From positions 2,223,785 through 2,287,784 of the forward strand of contig NW_017802380.1 in the NCBI RefSeq assembly GCF_001625305.1: a stretch of DNA of 64,000 bases, read 5' to 3'. The notes under the pieces were generated by a model. That model searched no databases. It saw nothing but the letters and a program-made list of their open reading frames with translations, and was not told where the DNA came from. Within the stretch, counting starts at the first letter, position 1. Every line of letters begins with the position of its first letter. This document shows positions 11,143-21,883 of this stretch, in pieces. This DNA is from Branchiostoma belcheri (taxonomy: Eukaryota > Chordata > Leptocardii > Amphioxiformes > Branchiostomatidae). A program made the position numbers and the translations under genes.

Positions 11143-11690
11143 TCACAGGCTTCCAGTACAATATTCCGTGATAAATATCTAATCGTGATATCGAAAATCA
11201 TTGATAATTACACGCCCGAATGGTTAATGATTTTTTCAAACTCTTGTTGAACATTTTTCTCTGACTCCTAAAAACGTCAAAATTTCAAAGTTTAGATGGC
11301 CCCAAACTCTTGTCTATAATCGGAAATTCACCATGTCAAAGGCTTTGAGTACAATATTCCGTGATAAATATCTAATCGTGATATCGAAAATCATTGATAA
11401 TTACACGCCCGAATGGTTAATGATTTTTTCAAACTCTTGTTAAACATTTTTCTCTGACTCCTAAAAACGTCAAAATTTCAAAGTTTAGATGGCCCCAAAC
11501 TCTTGTCTATAATCTAAAATTCACCACATCAGAGGCTTTGAGTACAATATGATGGTAAATATCTGATCGTGATATCGAAAATCATTGATAATTACATGCC
11601 CAAATGGCTAATGGTGTTCTCTCTGACATTTTTTTGACTCCTAAAAACGTCAAAATTTCAAAATTTAGATGGCCCCAAACTCTTGACTGT
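11143..11690 (+). repeat. 193-bp tandem repeat, about 2.8 units
   Basis: The phrase AGTACAATAT recurs at 11155, 11348 and 11541, exactly 193 bp apart. Units 1 and 2 are nearly identical over their whole length, including GATATCGAAAATCATTGATA and GATGGCCCCAAACTCTTG. Unit 3 is more diverged and slightly shortened. There is no coding frame and no terminal inverted repeat. Confidence 0.92.
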
Positions 11691-14268
11691 TTACAACCTG
11701 AAAATTCTAGCGCTTGCCAGCAAGTAGCAACCATCATGATCACTGGTAGAAACTGATAGGAAAATCAATGAATCACAGATATATGTGATACTCAGTCAGC
11801 GGAAAGTTATTCCCAGGCTCAAGGCTTTTTCAGCCCATTTATTTATTGGGACAGGGCTTATTCCAGTCGCTGTAGCATGAAGCAGCTATCACCGGACGCT
11901 GTGTTAGTCCACCACAGGTTAATCAGCCATGTCTTATCCATTTGGAGCAGAAGAACTGGAGCAAGGAATCTGGCTTACAATAACCATGCCTGCAAGTCAT
12001 TGAAGTCTGACCTTTTTTGTCAGGACTTAAGCTGTTTTGTTCGCTTGGTCTTGTGTTACATCAGATCGCCAAGAAATATTCATCATGAATGTGTTACTTT
12101 TGCCATTAGAATATTTTATCCTTTTATTGACTTGCTAATGATATTTTTCATAATTGATTATGCTTTGTTCTCTTTCAGTTAAATTGAATACTAGACATGT
12201 AACAGGATAATGATATTCAGTAACTTTGCAAGCTTTGTTGTAGCCATGACAAGTTTAAAGAGTTACAGTGAATAACATGGTTTGCTGTGAAATAAGGTTG
12301 ATGCTTTTTTTCTCATTTGAAATAGGAATTGGAAATAGGCTGCTCCAACCCTACAATAGGGGCATTTATTAGGAGGACTCATTTACAGTACTAGTATAAG
12401 ATAATTTATCCAGGCCTAAATTTGGATGGAGGTGTGAGTGATTATATGTGTGCATGTGTTACGTAACATGATGACAAATATAACAGCAGCTGTAACAAAT
12501 TTGCCAAAGGCCCCAACTTTCCTTACCATGAAAGATGTGATATTATTTCAGCTACATTAATCTCACTTGCAATTTTCTTTGATGAGTTGGAGGACGTGAG
12601 CAGTTGGAGGTTCTATTGACGTCATCAGCATCAATTTTAACATTCAGTTTCCTGTAGGCGGTTCTTTATCACTGAGTGTGTCCTTCCTGTTTATCAAAGA
12701 TGTGTTTCACAGAGAAATAAAACATACATCACACTGCCTGATTCTGCATCTCAGTGTTAGAAATTCCCATCTGCAGTCTGCATTTTGCAGAGACATTTTC
12801 AATATTGCGAAAGAAAAATTAAGCAACATGCAGTTTTGCAGACTGAAAAAATCAGGTTAAGTGTTCAGTGGCGTTTAAGTTTAGTTTAAGCTATTGTGTC
12901 TACTACTGACTCTATTATATCAAAATTATTACATGTAATTATGCAACTTCCTAAAAAGTGTTGTGCAGGTAATATTTGTCTTGTGCGGGTAAATTTGAAG
13001 TTGCCTGCACCAGTGCAGGTATGCAGAAAAGAAGTATTTCAACCCCAGTGCTTGAGCGTCCAAATAAGTTGCTCTCTTCTTTGTTCGAAGTTCACTTTCC
13101 AGACTTGCAGCTAACTTCTTGCTGGTTTATGTGATTCCTTGACCCCCAGAGTCATCCATCTCTCGAAAAAGTTTTGCCGCAGAGTCAATACTTTCCTTAT
13201 CTCTGGGCGGCTATCTGCAATTAATGACGGGGGTTTACTGGCAATCAGCCCAAGTGTTTGAGTGATCGCCTACCACTTGGTCACAGCTCAGCGGCATCAG
13301 GATGGCCCTGCCTGAAAGAGAATATGTCACCCGGGTAAATCCTCCTCGAGTATCTGCTAATTCTCGCCGGGAAGATTAATCCCTCCTCTCGCCGCGCGGT
13401 AATCGGACTTGATGGTCTCCCCTATTGGACGCACTCCCGGGGTAAAGCCGTTCCATTTACCGCCGTTAGGAAGAGGGGACATTGAGGGTAAGAGTTTGAG
13501 ATAACAGTGGCCGAATCTACACTGATGGACTCTTACATACAGCCAGCCTGTACCGATATATACACGCTTATCATGGGGACGTGGTTATCTCCCAGGTGGT
13601 CACATTTGGTAAAGGAAATTAAATCCATCAGTGCTTGATGGCTGAGCTGTTAGGACATGAGAGGGAGGGTGGGGTATGCAACTTTCTAGTGACAATGCGT
13701 CTACTGTAAGTATTAGTAACAATTTAGACTCTTAGAGTTAGATGTGCAAAGGCTTTATGTAACAAGTCGTTTATTGTAATGCAGCTAGCTGCCACCGCGC
13801 CACTGCACCCTGCCACTGCAAAGATGGTGTGTTACACCAAGGGGTAGTTATACCAGCTGTATAGATAACAGCATCTGATAGTATGATTACTGACCGTCCA
13901 TGTGTCTGGTAGATACTGTCATGATTGTAATGGTTGATGGACTAGAATGAGTATCGATTAGGAAACTTTCCCAACTTTCAGCTCCAACTTTGCCACAAGC
14001 AACCTTCACCTCCACAACTCTGCTGTATTGTAAATTAGTTAATTTCTCAAAACGGGCTAATTGCATCAGGTTGTTGCTCCTATTTGACATAATCCCATGT
14101 AAATGTGATTACACTGTAACAAGGGCATTTATTACTGTTAGATATTACCAAATTATCTTGCATAGAAAGACAACTTGAACTCTGAGTCAGTGATGCATGT
14201 GATCAGTGTAAAGTGTACAGTGTGCCCTCAATAATTATCTGTTTGTACTCTCTCTCTCTCTATTCGGT
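11691..14268. other. Gene-free stretch with a complex block at 13.13-13.50 kb
   Basis: AT-rich unique DNA except for about 13130-13500, which is CpG-rich and contains CAATTAATGACGGG and CCGCGCGGTAATCGG. That block may be regulatory. A minus-oriented copy of a dispersed repeat sits at 13826-13866 (separate entry). Confidence 0.4.
13826..13866 (-). repeat. Dispersed GTGTTACACC...TATACCAGC repeat, minus copy
   Basis: Reads on the minus strand as ACAGCTGGTATAACTACCCC and then TTGGTGTAACACACC. It matches the same phrase (GGTATAACTGCCCTTCGGCG and so on) at about 47540-47585, in its duplicate near 49650-49695, and more loosely at 23818-23860. Interspersed repeat of unknown class. Confidence 0.6.
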
Positions 14269-14598
14269 TTATTGTCTGTTGTTCTTCGACTTCCGAGGGT
14301 TAGATATGCTTGTACAGCAGTACTTATTCAGAGGCTTGATGGCAACCTGCCATTTGCCTCTATCCTTTAGGTTGACATTATGTAGGTTCAAGTGGTAGAA
14401 GTCCTTCCTTACATTAAGAACAAGTCGTAACCTCTCCATTTTGTCCAACATGTCAAACGTGATGATCACCAGTGTCTTCCAAACCTTTCCTTTCTTTCCA
14501 TCTTGCATACGTATGTCCTCAACTTCAGTGAAATATCTATGCAGGACCTCCCTAAACTGAGCAGTCAGAAGAGTTTGGCCTTGAAACAGAAACCGCGC
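14269..14598 (-). CDS. Unrecognised splice-bounded open segment (possible terminal exon or element fragment)
   Basis: The minus-strand frame is open for 109 codons to a stop at 14269. It is longer than its first Met (14508) implies, because it continues upstream to 14598, where the plus-strand CT at 14599-14600 reads as a TTTAG splice acceptor. The in-frame TAG lies exactly at that boundary. The translation is well mixed in composition (QFREVLHRYFTEVEDIRM, then KVWKTLVIITFDMLDKM, then KWQVAIKPLNKYC) and does not look like repeat noise. I do not recognise the family. It could be the last exon of a gene on the minus strand, a decayed transposon protein, or chance. Confidence 0.3.
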   Translation of the reverse strand, partial: ARFLFQGQTLLTAQFREVLHRYFTEVEDIRMQDGKKGKVWKTLVIITFDMLDKMERLRLVLNVRKDFYHLNLHNVNLKDRGKWQVAIKPLNKYCCTSISNPRKSKNNRQ

Positions 14599-14956
14599 CT
14601 AAATCTGCCGGGAGCGGAGATTGGGAATCTACAGGTACCTGTAGAATCTCCCCAACACATTTCCTCGCTCGGCTATACACATGGCTCAAAGACAATTTGG
14701 TGGTAACGCGGCCTAATGTGCTAGTGTTGCACATTATCGCCAGGATGTGAGTCATTACCCTCTGGGATGAAACGGTGACCTCCTGTATGACAGGAAATGC
14801 GTGGGAACCACCAGGAGTAGGGGCGGCGGAGTCTTCATTAGTCTCCCCGCAAAATATGATGGAGCAGCCCCCAGTGGTCCCAGTGCTGTCGTACTGTATG
14901 TCTCCGGTGTATGTTATGAGTCAATCACAGCCTTTGTCAGGAGTGGGAGTAGATCA

Positions 14957-15726
14957 CAGCCACACCTTGAAGTCGGACTGGATGGTTGAGAGTTAGGAAA
15001 TCACTGCTGTTCATCATGCGCGAAGAAATGTCACCCACCCACCACCTGATTTCCTTTTGCATATTAAATCTGTACAAGTAGTGTAAGGTCACACCAAGTA
15101 AATTTTATGGATGACGTCCTTTGGAGACCCTAAATCTAATGCGAGAGGGCGAAAAAAATACAAGAAGGGCCCTAAAAAACAAGATGCCTAGATAAGAAAT
15201 ATTGCACTGCTGACAGGACCGTCCTGTCTGTTAATAGTTCCAAAAACGGCACTGTTTTGGAGCTATTGACAGGATTTTTTTCAGTGCCATTTTCTTTTGT
15301 TTTTTTTTCATTTTTGTTTCCACAGGCTTTCGGCGTTACGGGTTTCACATCAATCTGACGATTTGCGGCACTGTCGTGACTCTTTGGTCATAGTTACAGG
15401 AAGCGGAATTTCTTGGGTTTTTTTCTAGGAACAGGCCAAAATCAATGCGCGTGCGGACGTCATCCATAAAATTTACCTGTGGCCTAAGATGAAACAATGA
15501 CAGCCACACCTTGAAGTCGGACTGGATGGTTGAGAGTTAGGAAATCACTGCTGTTCATGCGCGAAGAAACGTCACCCACCCACCACCCAATTTCCTTTGC
15601 ATATTAAATCTGTACAAGTAGTGTAAGATGAAACTGTCGCTGTCACACCTTGAAGTCAGACTCTGCTCATTCGCGAAGAAACGTCACCCACCCACCACCT
15701 GATTTCCTTTTACATATTAAATCCAT
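14957..15726 (+). repeat. ~142-bp tandem repeat, three units, split by a MITE
   Basis: Units begin with a CCACACCTTGAAGTC-like phrase at 14957, 15501 and about 15641 and share GAAGAAACGTCACCCACCCA and CATATTAAATC. Once the 398-bp MITE plus its TAA duplication is removed, units 1 and 2 are 143 and 140 bp. Unit 3 is truncated and lacks the internal GGTTGAGAGTTAGG phrase. Confidence 0.9.
15087..15484. mobile_element. Harbinger-like MITE nested in tandem repeat (398 bp)
   Basis: Terminal inverted repeats of about 30 bp: the left begins GGTCACACCAAGTAAATTTT (15087) and the right ends in AAATTTACCTGTGGCC (15484). They share TTTTATGGATGACGTCC inward. It is flanked by TAA at 15084-15086 and 15485-15487. 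The neighbouring repeat unit carries the uninterrupted target AGTAGTGTAAGATGAAAC at about 15618-15635, which proves the insertion point and the 3-bp duplication. Its ends (GGCCACA, TAA) match those of the elements at 31-406 and 35024-35386, so it is the same superfamily but a different family. No transposase frame. Confidence 0.88.
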
Positions 15727-15797
15727 AAGATAAAAGGAGCTGGTTTTCTAAACAGAGAGGTGGGCGTAGATGAATGAATTGTATCAGAGTATTGGAG

Positions 15798-15938
15798 AGG
15801 TCAGAAAGGTTGGAGGAGAGAGAAGATATCAGAAAAAAGCACAGGAAGGGAAATGGAACAAAGGTTAAACCTTTGTTGCATTTCCCTTCCTGTGCTTTTT
15901 TCTGACAATTTTCTCTCTCTTCCAACCTTTCTGACCTT
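15798..15938. repeat. Near-perfect palindrome with ~70-bp arms and almost no loop
   Basis: The left arm runs from AGGTCAGAAAGGTTGGAGGA to AACAAAGGTT at 15866. The right arm begins AACCTTTGTT at 15868 and returns to CCAACCTTTCTGACCTT. The long core with AGAAAAAAGCACAGGAAGGG and its complement is perfect; a few indels sit near GAGAAGATAT versus ACAATTTTCTC. The single-base centre implies a cruciform or a hairpin transcript. Confidence 0.93.
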
Positions 15939-15941
15939 TCC

Positions 15942-17135
15942 ATAACTGGTTGGCTCTGAAGAATCTTGCTTTAGTACCATTTGCTAATGCTGAAAAACAT
16001 GTCTTCTATCAGAACCATACTTAATTGGTTATGACAGGCTGAATAAAAGTTCTAAACAGGAACTATGCAGCTCAAGATGTCTTACCAAGAGACAACTGCG
16101 GTGTGATAGGTGTCTGTTAGGTTGAGGAATGAGTCCACTCTACTATACAAACGTATATGACAACCATACTTTAGAGTTAGGAATGCCCTAAGGTTCCCTT
16201 ATCTCTTCTTGATTTCCAAGAACCATCAAACTCCCACTAGCTGACCATGCGCCGCACCTGACTAATATGTTTCCTACGTAGCTATGGGAGGAACAAAGCT
16301 AATATTGTGAGTCATACATTGTACAAATGACTCTTTAACTTAATGCCCACACACTCTCACATGTATACATATATAGTGCTTTGGGAACTTTTTAGAATAT
16401 TTAAGCAGGAAACGTGGGTTGTTTGACTTTTTCACAGTGTTTAATGTTAGTCAAGGGACAGGAAAAGTGGGAGGTTCAAAGTTAATGTCATGACTCCTCT
16501 TACTTTTAATAGTTGCAACAAACTTTTATGTTGCTATAACTATAAGCATTCAGGTGCAACATTGTGGCATTTTTATTAATTTCCCCTTTCTGCACATGTA
16601 TGGAGAGGGAGGGCAAATGCTTTAGAGATTGATGTTGTAGTTTTTATTACCTTTATTACTGCATGTAGCCATACTTTGACATGTCTCACATGGGAGTCAG
16701 CAGCAATTTATCATAATTGCCACATTCATACCAATGTATACCCTAGTGAATATTCAAATAAATGATCAATTAGGTACTAGCACCTTCATGCCTCGGGATG
16801 TGCGTCCATGCAGCTTTTTGACAGGTTTTGGGAATCCGATACAGATCTATATACAAGTGGGGATCTTGTTGTGATAGGAGCCATATGCATGCGGAGCTGA
16901 TGGGTTCTGAGAAGGCATGAGATTTTGTGATTGCCAATGTTCTATGTATGATTGTGACTCTGTGATTCTGATCCAGGAAGTCACTCCCACCACCTCTTTA
17001 TACCCCACTTGGGAGGGCAACTCATCACAACCTGACTCCTCTGAAAATGCGCCAATTTCCTCCCGATTACGATCCTATCACGGAATCACGCTAATGAATG
17101 ACTCTTACAGGCACGTCAGTGTACAGCCAGGTCGC
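15942..17135. other. Gene-free stretch, nothing recognised
   Basis: AT-rich unique sequence with no frame over 65 codons carrying recognisable content. Confidence 0.45.
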
Positions 17136-17323
17136 ACTTACTCTCCAAGCAGAGGTTTGGGTTTTGGCTTATCTTTGGCGAGTTTTTAGGTTTTTTTGTC
17201 AGGGCTTTTTTTTGCACTGGTATCTTTTATTTACCACAGTTGGCATAAAAAAAGACACCAGTGCAGAAAAGAAAGCCCAATAAAAAAAGCCAAATAAACC
17301 CAAACTTCTGCTTGGAAAGTAAG
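17136..17323. mobile_element. Palindromic MITE-like element (188 bp)
   Basis: The left end, ACTTACTCTCCAAGCAGAGG then TTTGGGTTTT, and the right end, CCCAAACTTCTGCTTGGAAA then GTAAGGT, are inverted copies. The inner parts (GGGCTTTTTT with AAAGAAAGCCC, and GCACTGGTATC with GACACCAGTGC) also pair, so nearly the whole unit folds back. No coding capacity. Confidence 0.75.
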
Positions 17324-19739
17324 GTCGTACATGGATCTGCCATGTAATAGTAACATACATGTAGCTATTGATGGTACTCAGATACAATTTCAACATGAGT
17401 CAAAGTTTGATACGTTTTGAATACATTGTGCAATCATATATTTGTACTTAATACCTATCTAAATGTGTTGATGATAATGATGATGATGATGAATTATATC
17501 AGATCTGTTAATCTAACAACATTACCAAACTTTACCGTTTGATCTTCAAGTGCTGCATTTTGTATTCTGTAATTTCCCATAGACTTAACATGTTATTCAT
17601 TGTTAGGTAGAAAGTATGGATTGTTGGAAAGGCAAGTTACACTTAAAGTTGTATGACTCATCACCATCTATGCACAAGTGTTTTCGTCTATTTTGACCAC
17701 AGGTAGGCCTTCAAACCGGTACTGAGTGGTTAATAGGACTGCTTGAACCTCAAAAGTTTTGAAGAGCAGAGTTTGAAATGTTTCTGGCGGAGCGAGGAGG
17801 GAGTATTGTTGCACCAAGTTCATGTTTCCCTGCAGGTGTCAGCATGCAACGAATCCATAGCGAGCTGACACCTCCATAATGACTCTCATCTGACATATCG
17901 CTTGTGTGCAGGAGTAGCTGCATGACATGCCGCCTTTCAGGATCCCTGCTGGCACTCAGCGCCGATGTATAATTAGCCCCCAGAGGTATTCTGCACATCG
18001 TGGGGCACGTAATTTGTACACGAGATATTCCAAAAGTTGAAGAAACAATCAATAAGATTTGTGGGAGATATCTTACCAGGTCAGAAGGATGAGGCTACAG
18101 CAAGGGCAGCTCCAGGCTTGTGGAGGAAAGTTGGAAATGAATACAATGCCAAGTCTGGAGGGTGCTTACTTGCCATACTTTGGCTTCAACCAGACAACAT
18201 TGAAAGAAGATGACCCAAAATTTCTTTTTAAAAATTTTATTTACACACCTACTACATGTACTAGCATCTACATGTAACTTGGTTACCAAGAAGAATAGTT
18301 CAGGAGGGGGTAGGGGGGAAATTTACCTAGTGCAATGTAGGGTAATAAAACAGTTTCTTTGAGAACTTAGATAAGGGAAAAAGTTGCAAGATATTTCCTA
18401 GATGAAAAATTCCCACCAGACCCCGCAATGTTGTATGGTAATGATACTTTGTTTCGATGCTTGAATTAAGGATCAGGATATGGGCATGAATTATATTATC
18501 AATCAACGAAAAAGAAATCACAACTCGGGATATTGGCGTGTTCTGGATTGTAAGTAGAATCAGGTACTCCATCTACTGTGTGCCTGAGATTGTAGTCCCT
18601 GATGGTATGATGCAGTGCGGCTTGACGTGGGGACCACCGACAGTCACATACTTAAATGTTGCAAGAAGGTGGCAGGGCCACCAATTTCCTCTCTGTCAAG
18701 ATGCACTGCAGAGATATATCGTGCAATTTTGCATCGGATTAAGGTCCGCTCCAGTTGCGGTTGAGAAAGCCTGTTGATCTGATTGGAAGAAAGGGCAAAG
18801 TCTCTCATATATGTCAGTTTTCCCCCCACTATTCCAGCAAGTAAAGGAAGAGTCTACTTCATATGACATTTGCAATGGTAAAGAATAAATCTTAGTTGAG
18901 GAAGAAATTGTACCTTTGTTGGATGATTGATCGTTCTTTGCCCTCCCTTCAAAGTCACCCATATTGCTGGATTCAAATGACTATGAGATGGCAGTAACTG
19001 TAAATGGATATGTGCAAGTTAGATTTGCCAGAGGTTGGAAGAGTATTTATATATAGAACGAGTAGGTGCCTGCTATTAGTATTTTTGTAAACCTGGCATT
19101 GCACTCTTCCTTTTTATAGTATACAGGTTGAGGAGGTTGAATAAATGAGAGCACACACATACATTGCTGATAGTTTTCATGCACATATTGTAGCCTCTAA
19201 CAGTGGCTGCTGGCATGGCCTGTGCTAGTCTGTATTACAGGTAGCATAACTCACTTTGTTTGTGCAAGGCAATTATAAGCTAGGAATTCCCTTTGTAAAC
19301 TTAAATCCTTACACAAATCTTGACAAGTATATAGGGATTCTGCTAAGAACACACGGCGCACGGTTTGAAAACATGCAAATCCTTGTAGATACTCTCAAAT
19401 CTCTTGTTAAATATACATGAGTTGCTGGCAGAAGACATACAAGTCCTTGTGGAGATGTAACTGGCCTTATGAATACAAAATCAGTGAAACACTCAGGTAA
19501 CTTAAGATCTTCAGCTTTTAGGAACAAGCTACATTTAGGGATGGCTGTTCCTCTGGGAATGATGGTATGTTTTAGCTGAATTAGTACGTTTCCTAAAAGG
19601 AATAAGAAAGCATCAGATTCTATTCAAAGGGACTGACATGTTTTCAATTGATTTTCATGTGAATTTTTTCTTGATTTTCATGTGAATTTTTCAAGATTCA
19701 CATGCAGAATAAGGGTCAAAATCTTATGCTATCACAGGA
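17324..19739. other. Gene-free stretch, nothing firmly recognised
   Basis: Contains a short (GAT)n run at about 17470-17493. A complex patch at about 17750-18060 has open frames on the minus strand but no family I recognise. A 22-bp direct duplication of TTGATTTTCATGTGAATTTT occurs near 19648-19692. Confidence 0.4.
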
Positions 19740-19896
19740 TACAGGAGTTTTCTTTTATACAACCAAGTATTCAAAATTTCTCACCTAAGTGCTTAGTACA
19801 TTTCAGAAGCTCTGAGGAAGGTGTCTGATAGACACCGAAACATAAGCACTTTTTTTAAGGTGAGAAATCTTGGTTGTGTAAAAGAAAACTCCTGTA
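19740..19896. mobile_element. Short palindromic Penelope-derived element
   Basis: The left arm has ACAGGAGTTTTCTTTTATAC and ACAACCAAG, and TTTCTCACCTAAGTGCTTA. The right arm has TAAGCACTTT, AAGGTGAGAAATCTTGGTTG and AAAGAAAACTCCTGT. The arms are inverted copies around a central CAGAAGCTCTGAGGAAGGTG. The same central phrase and the ACAACC/CTCACC/GCTTA arm motifs occur in the Penelope remnant at 5536-6189. I infer a non-autonomous or collapsed derivative of that family. It encodes no protein. Confidence 0.7.
19812..19840 (+). ncRNA. Hammerhead-like core in the palindromic element
   Basis: CTGAGGA 19812-19818, perfectly paired stem II GGTGTC/GACACC at 19820-19825 and 19831-19836 with loop TGATA, then GAAA 19837-19840. 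Relative to the 5.6/6.1-kb copies the stem has C in place of the wobble U. This is a compensatory-type improvement that favours selection on, or descent of, a folded RNA. Confidence 0.45.
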
Positions 19897-20239
19897 CTGT
19901 ATCTCACACTTGACTGTTCTTATGCTATCACAGATGAAGTTATCACAGTCTGCATGTGATTAATACCAAGACTTTTACCTCAGTCACCATTAATCTTGGC
20001 AATATGACAGCTCCTTATGGTAGCTATATCTTGATGGGTGGAAAAGAAGGTGAGGAGAAATTGTTGTTTGCTTTCTTGCCAAAGTTCTGAATCTTCAAGA
20101 TCACACAGAAGACATTTTGAGTGTACGTCAGGCATCACGTGTGACACAGCTTTATGATTTATCGTGCAAGAAAATAGTAGATCTCGTCCAAATCTCTGTC
20201 ATTTGTGATAGGAAGTGAGAGTTATTTGATGTAGAGTCG
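19897..20239. other. Gene-free stretch, nothing recognised
   Basis: Unique AT-rich sequence. Confidence 0.4.
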
Positions 20240-20399
20240 TGATGCAAACCTAAACCCAATTTTAGGTTCAGGTCCGGATTCAAGTCCAGAGGTTTAGGTT
20301 CAGTTCCGGACTCGGTTCTTGACTTTTAGGGTTTTTTTGGACTTGAACCTAAACATTCTTACAAGTCCGGATCCAAGTGCAGTGAACCGGTATGCATCA
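20240..20399. mobile_element. Palindromic repeat with TGATGCANACC ends
   Basis: Starts TGATGCAAACC and ends GGTATGCATCA, an imperfect inverted terminal pair. The interior is built from AGGTTCAGGTCCGGATTCAA, GGTTCAGTTCCGGACTC and the complementary TTGGACTTGAACCTAAAC. An isolated GGTATGCATCACC also occurs near 56910. MITE-like, no coding frame. Confidence 0.5.
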
Positions 20400-20576
20400 C
20401 TAAACGACAGACTTAATACAGACTTCATGTACCCTCCCTAATTGGCTCCCCACAGTCCCTCACAAACCAGGCCGGGAAGACTCCCCTGCTGCTGATGAAC
20501 CGACGAGGGACTGAGTTTTAAGTCAATGACACTTAAAGGGCAGACAGCACATCAAAGGTTGACTAGAACAACCAGC

Positions 20577-21883
20577 AGTGATGACAGCCTTTGGGAGATC
20601 TGACTCTGACATAGAGAATCTCCCGTGGTGTCTTAATGTACCTTCATTCTGCAAACAATCTCTACTTTGAGTTTGCCAGGCAATGAGAAGGAAAGTAAAG
20701 TCAAGAAAGCCCTGACTCTGACATAGCAAATCTCCGACAGTGTGTTAGTGTAGCGTAGTGTTGGAACTGTATCAAGAGGCACCTACGTTCTGCAAACAGT
20801 CTCTACTTTGAGTTTGCCAGGCAATGAGAAGGAAAGTAAAGTTGCAGGAAAGCCCTGACTCTGATATGGCAAATCTCCCGCAGTGTTTCAGTGTCGCATA
20901 GTGTTGGTACTGTATCTAGAGACACCTTCATTCCGCAAAAATCTCTACTTCTGAGTCTGTCAGATGATGAGAGGGAAAGAAAGTTGCAGGAAAGCTGTGA
21001 GTCTGACATAGCAAATCTCCCGCAGTGTGTTAGTGTAGCGTAGTGTAGGTACTGTATCTAGAGACACCTTCGTTCTGCAAACAATCTCTACTTTGAGTTT
21101 GCCAGGTGATGAGAAGGAAAGTAAAGTTGCAGGAAAGCCCTGACTCTGACATAGCAAATCTCCCATGGTGTCTTAGAGTAGCATAGTGTTGGTAATGTAT
21201 CTAGAGACATCTTCATTCCGCAAACAATCTCTACTTTGAGTCTGCCAGGTGATGGGAAGGAAAGTAAAGTTGCAGGAAAGTTGTGACTTATAACATAGCA
21301 AATCCGCGGTGTCTTAGTGTAGTGTAGTGTTGGTACTGTATCTAGAGACACCTTCGTTCCGCAAAAATCTCTACTTTGAGTCTGCCAGGTGATGAGAGGG
21401 AAAATAAACTTGCAGGAAAGCTGTGAGTCTGACATACCAAATCTCCCACAGTGTATTCTCCCACAGTGTATTAGTGTAGCATAGTGTTGGTGCTGTATCT
21501 AGAGACACCTATATTCCGCAAACAATCTCTACTTTGAGTCTGCCAGGCAATGAGAAGGAAAAGTAAAGTTGCAAGAAAGCTGTGACTCTGACATAGCAAA
21601 TCTCCCACGGTGTGTTAGAGTAGCATAGTATTGGTACTGTATCTAGAGATACCGTCATTCCGCAAACAATCTCTACTTGAGTCTGCCAGAAGATGAGAAG
21701 GAAAGAAAGTTGCAGGAAAGCTGTGAGTCTGACATACCAAATCTCCCGCGGTGTGTTAGTGTAGCATAGTGTATGTACCATAGTGTTGGTGCTGTATCTA
21801 GAGACACCTTCGTTCTGCAAACAATCTCTACTTTGAGTTTGCCAGGTGATGAGAGGAAAAGTAAAGTTGCAGGAAAGTTTCCT
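20577..21883 (+). repeat. ~142-bp tandem array, about nine units
   Basis: The phrase GACTCTGACATAGCAAATCT (or GAGTCTGACATA) recurs near 20602, 20714, 20857, 20999, 21142, 21285, 21425, 21584 and 21725. Spacing is mostly 140-143 bp; the first unit is short (112) and one is long (159, from a local TCTCCCACAGTGTATT duplication). Each unit also has CTGTATCTAGAGACACCTTC and TTGCCAGGTGATGAGAAGGA. Several minus-strand frames of 68-127 codons run through it, but they shift between units and are by-products of the repeat. Confidence 0.95.

Noticed and set aside
17471-17493. (GAT)n and, at 47427 and 49540, (CAT)n runs considered as CRISPR-like or regulatory repeats
   Set aside because: Simple trinucleotide microsatellites; no spacer structure and the genome is animal.
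17750-18052. 100-codon minus-strand frame in a CpG-containing patch
   Set aside because: No family recognised and no splice context; GC-richer DNA carries fewer stops by chance.
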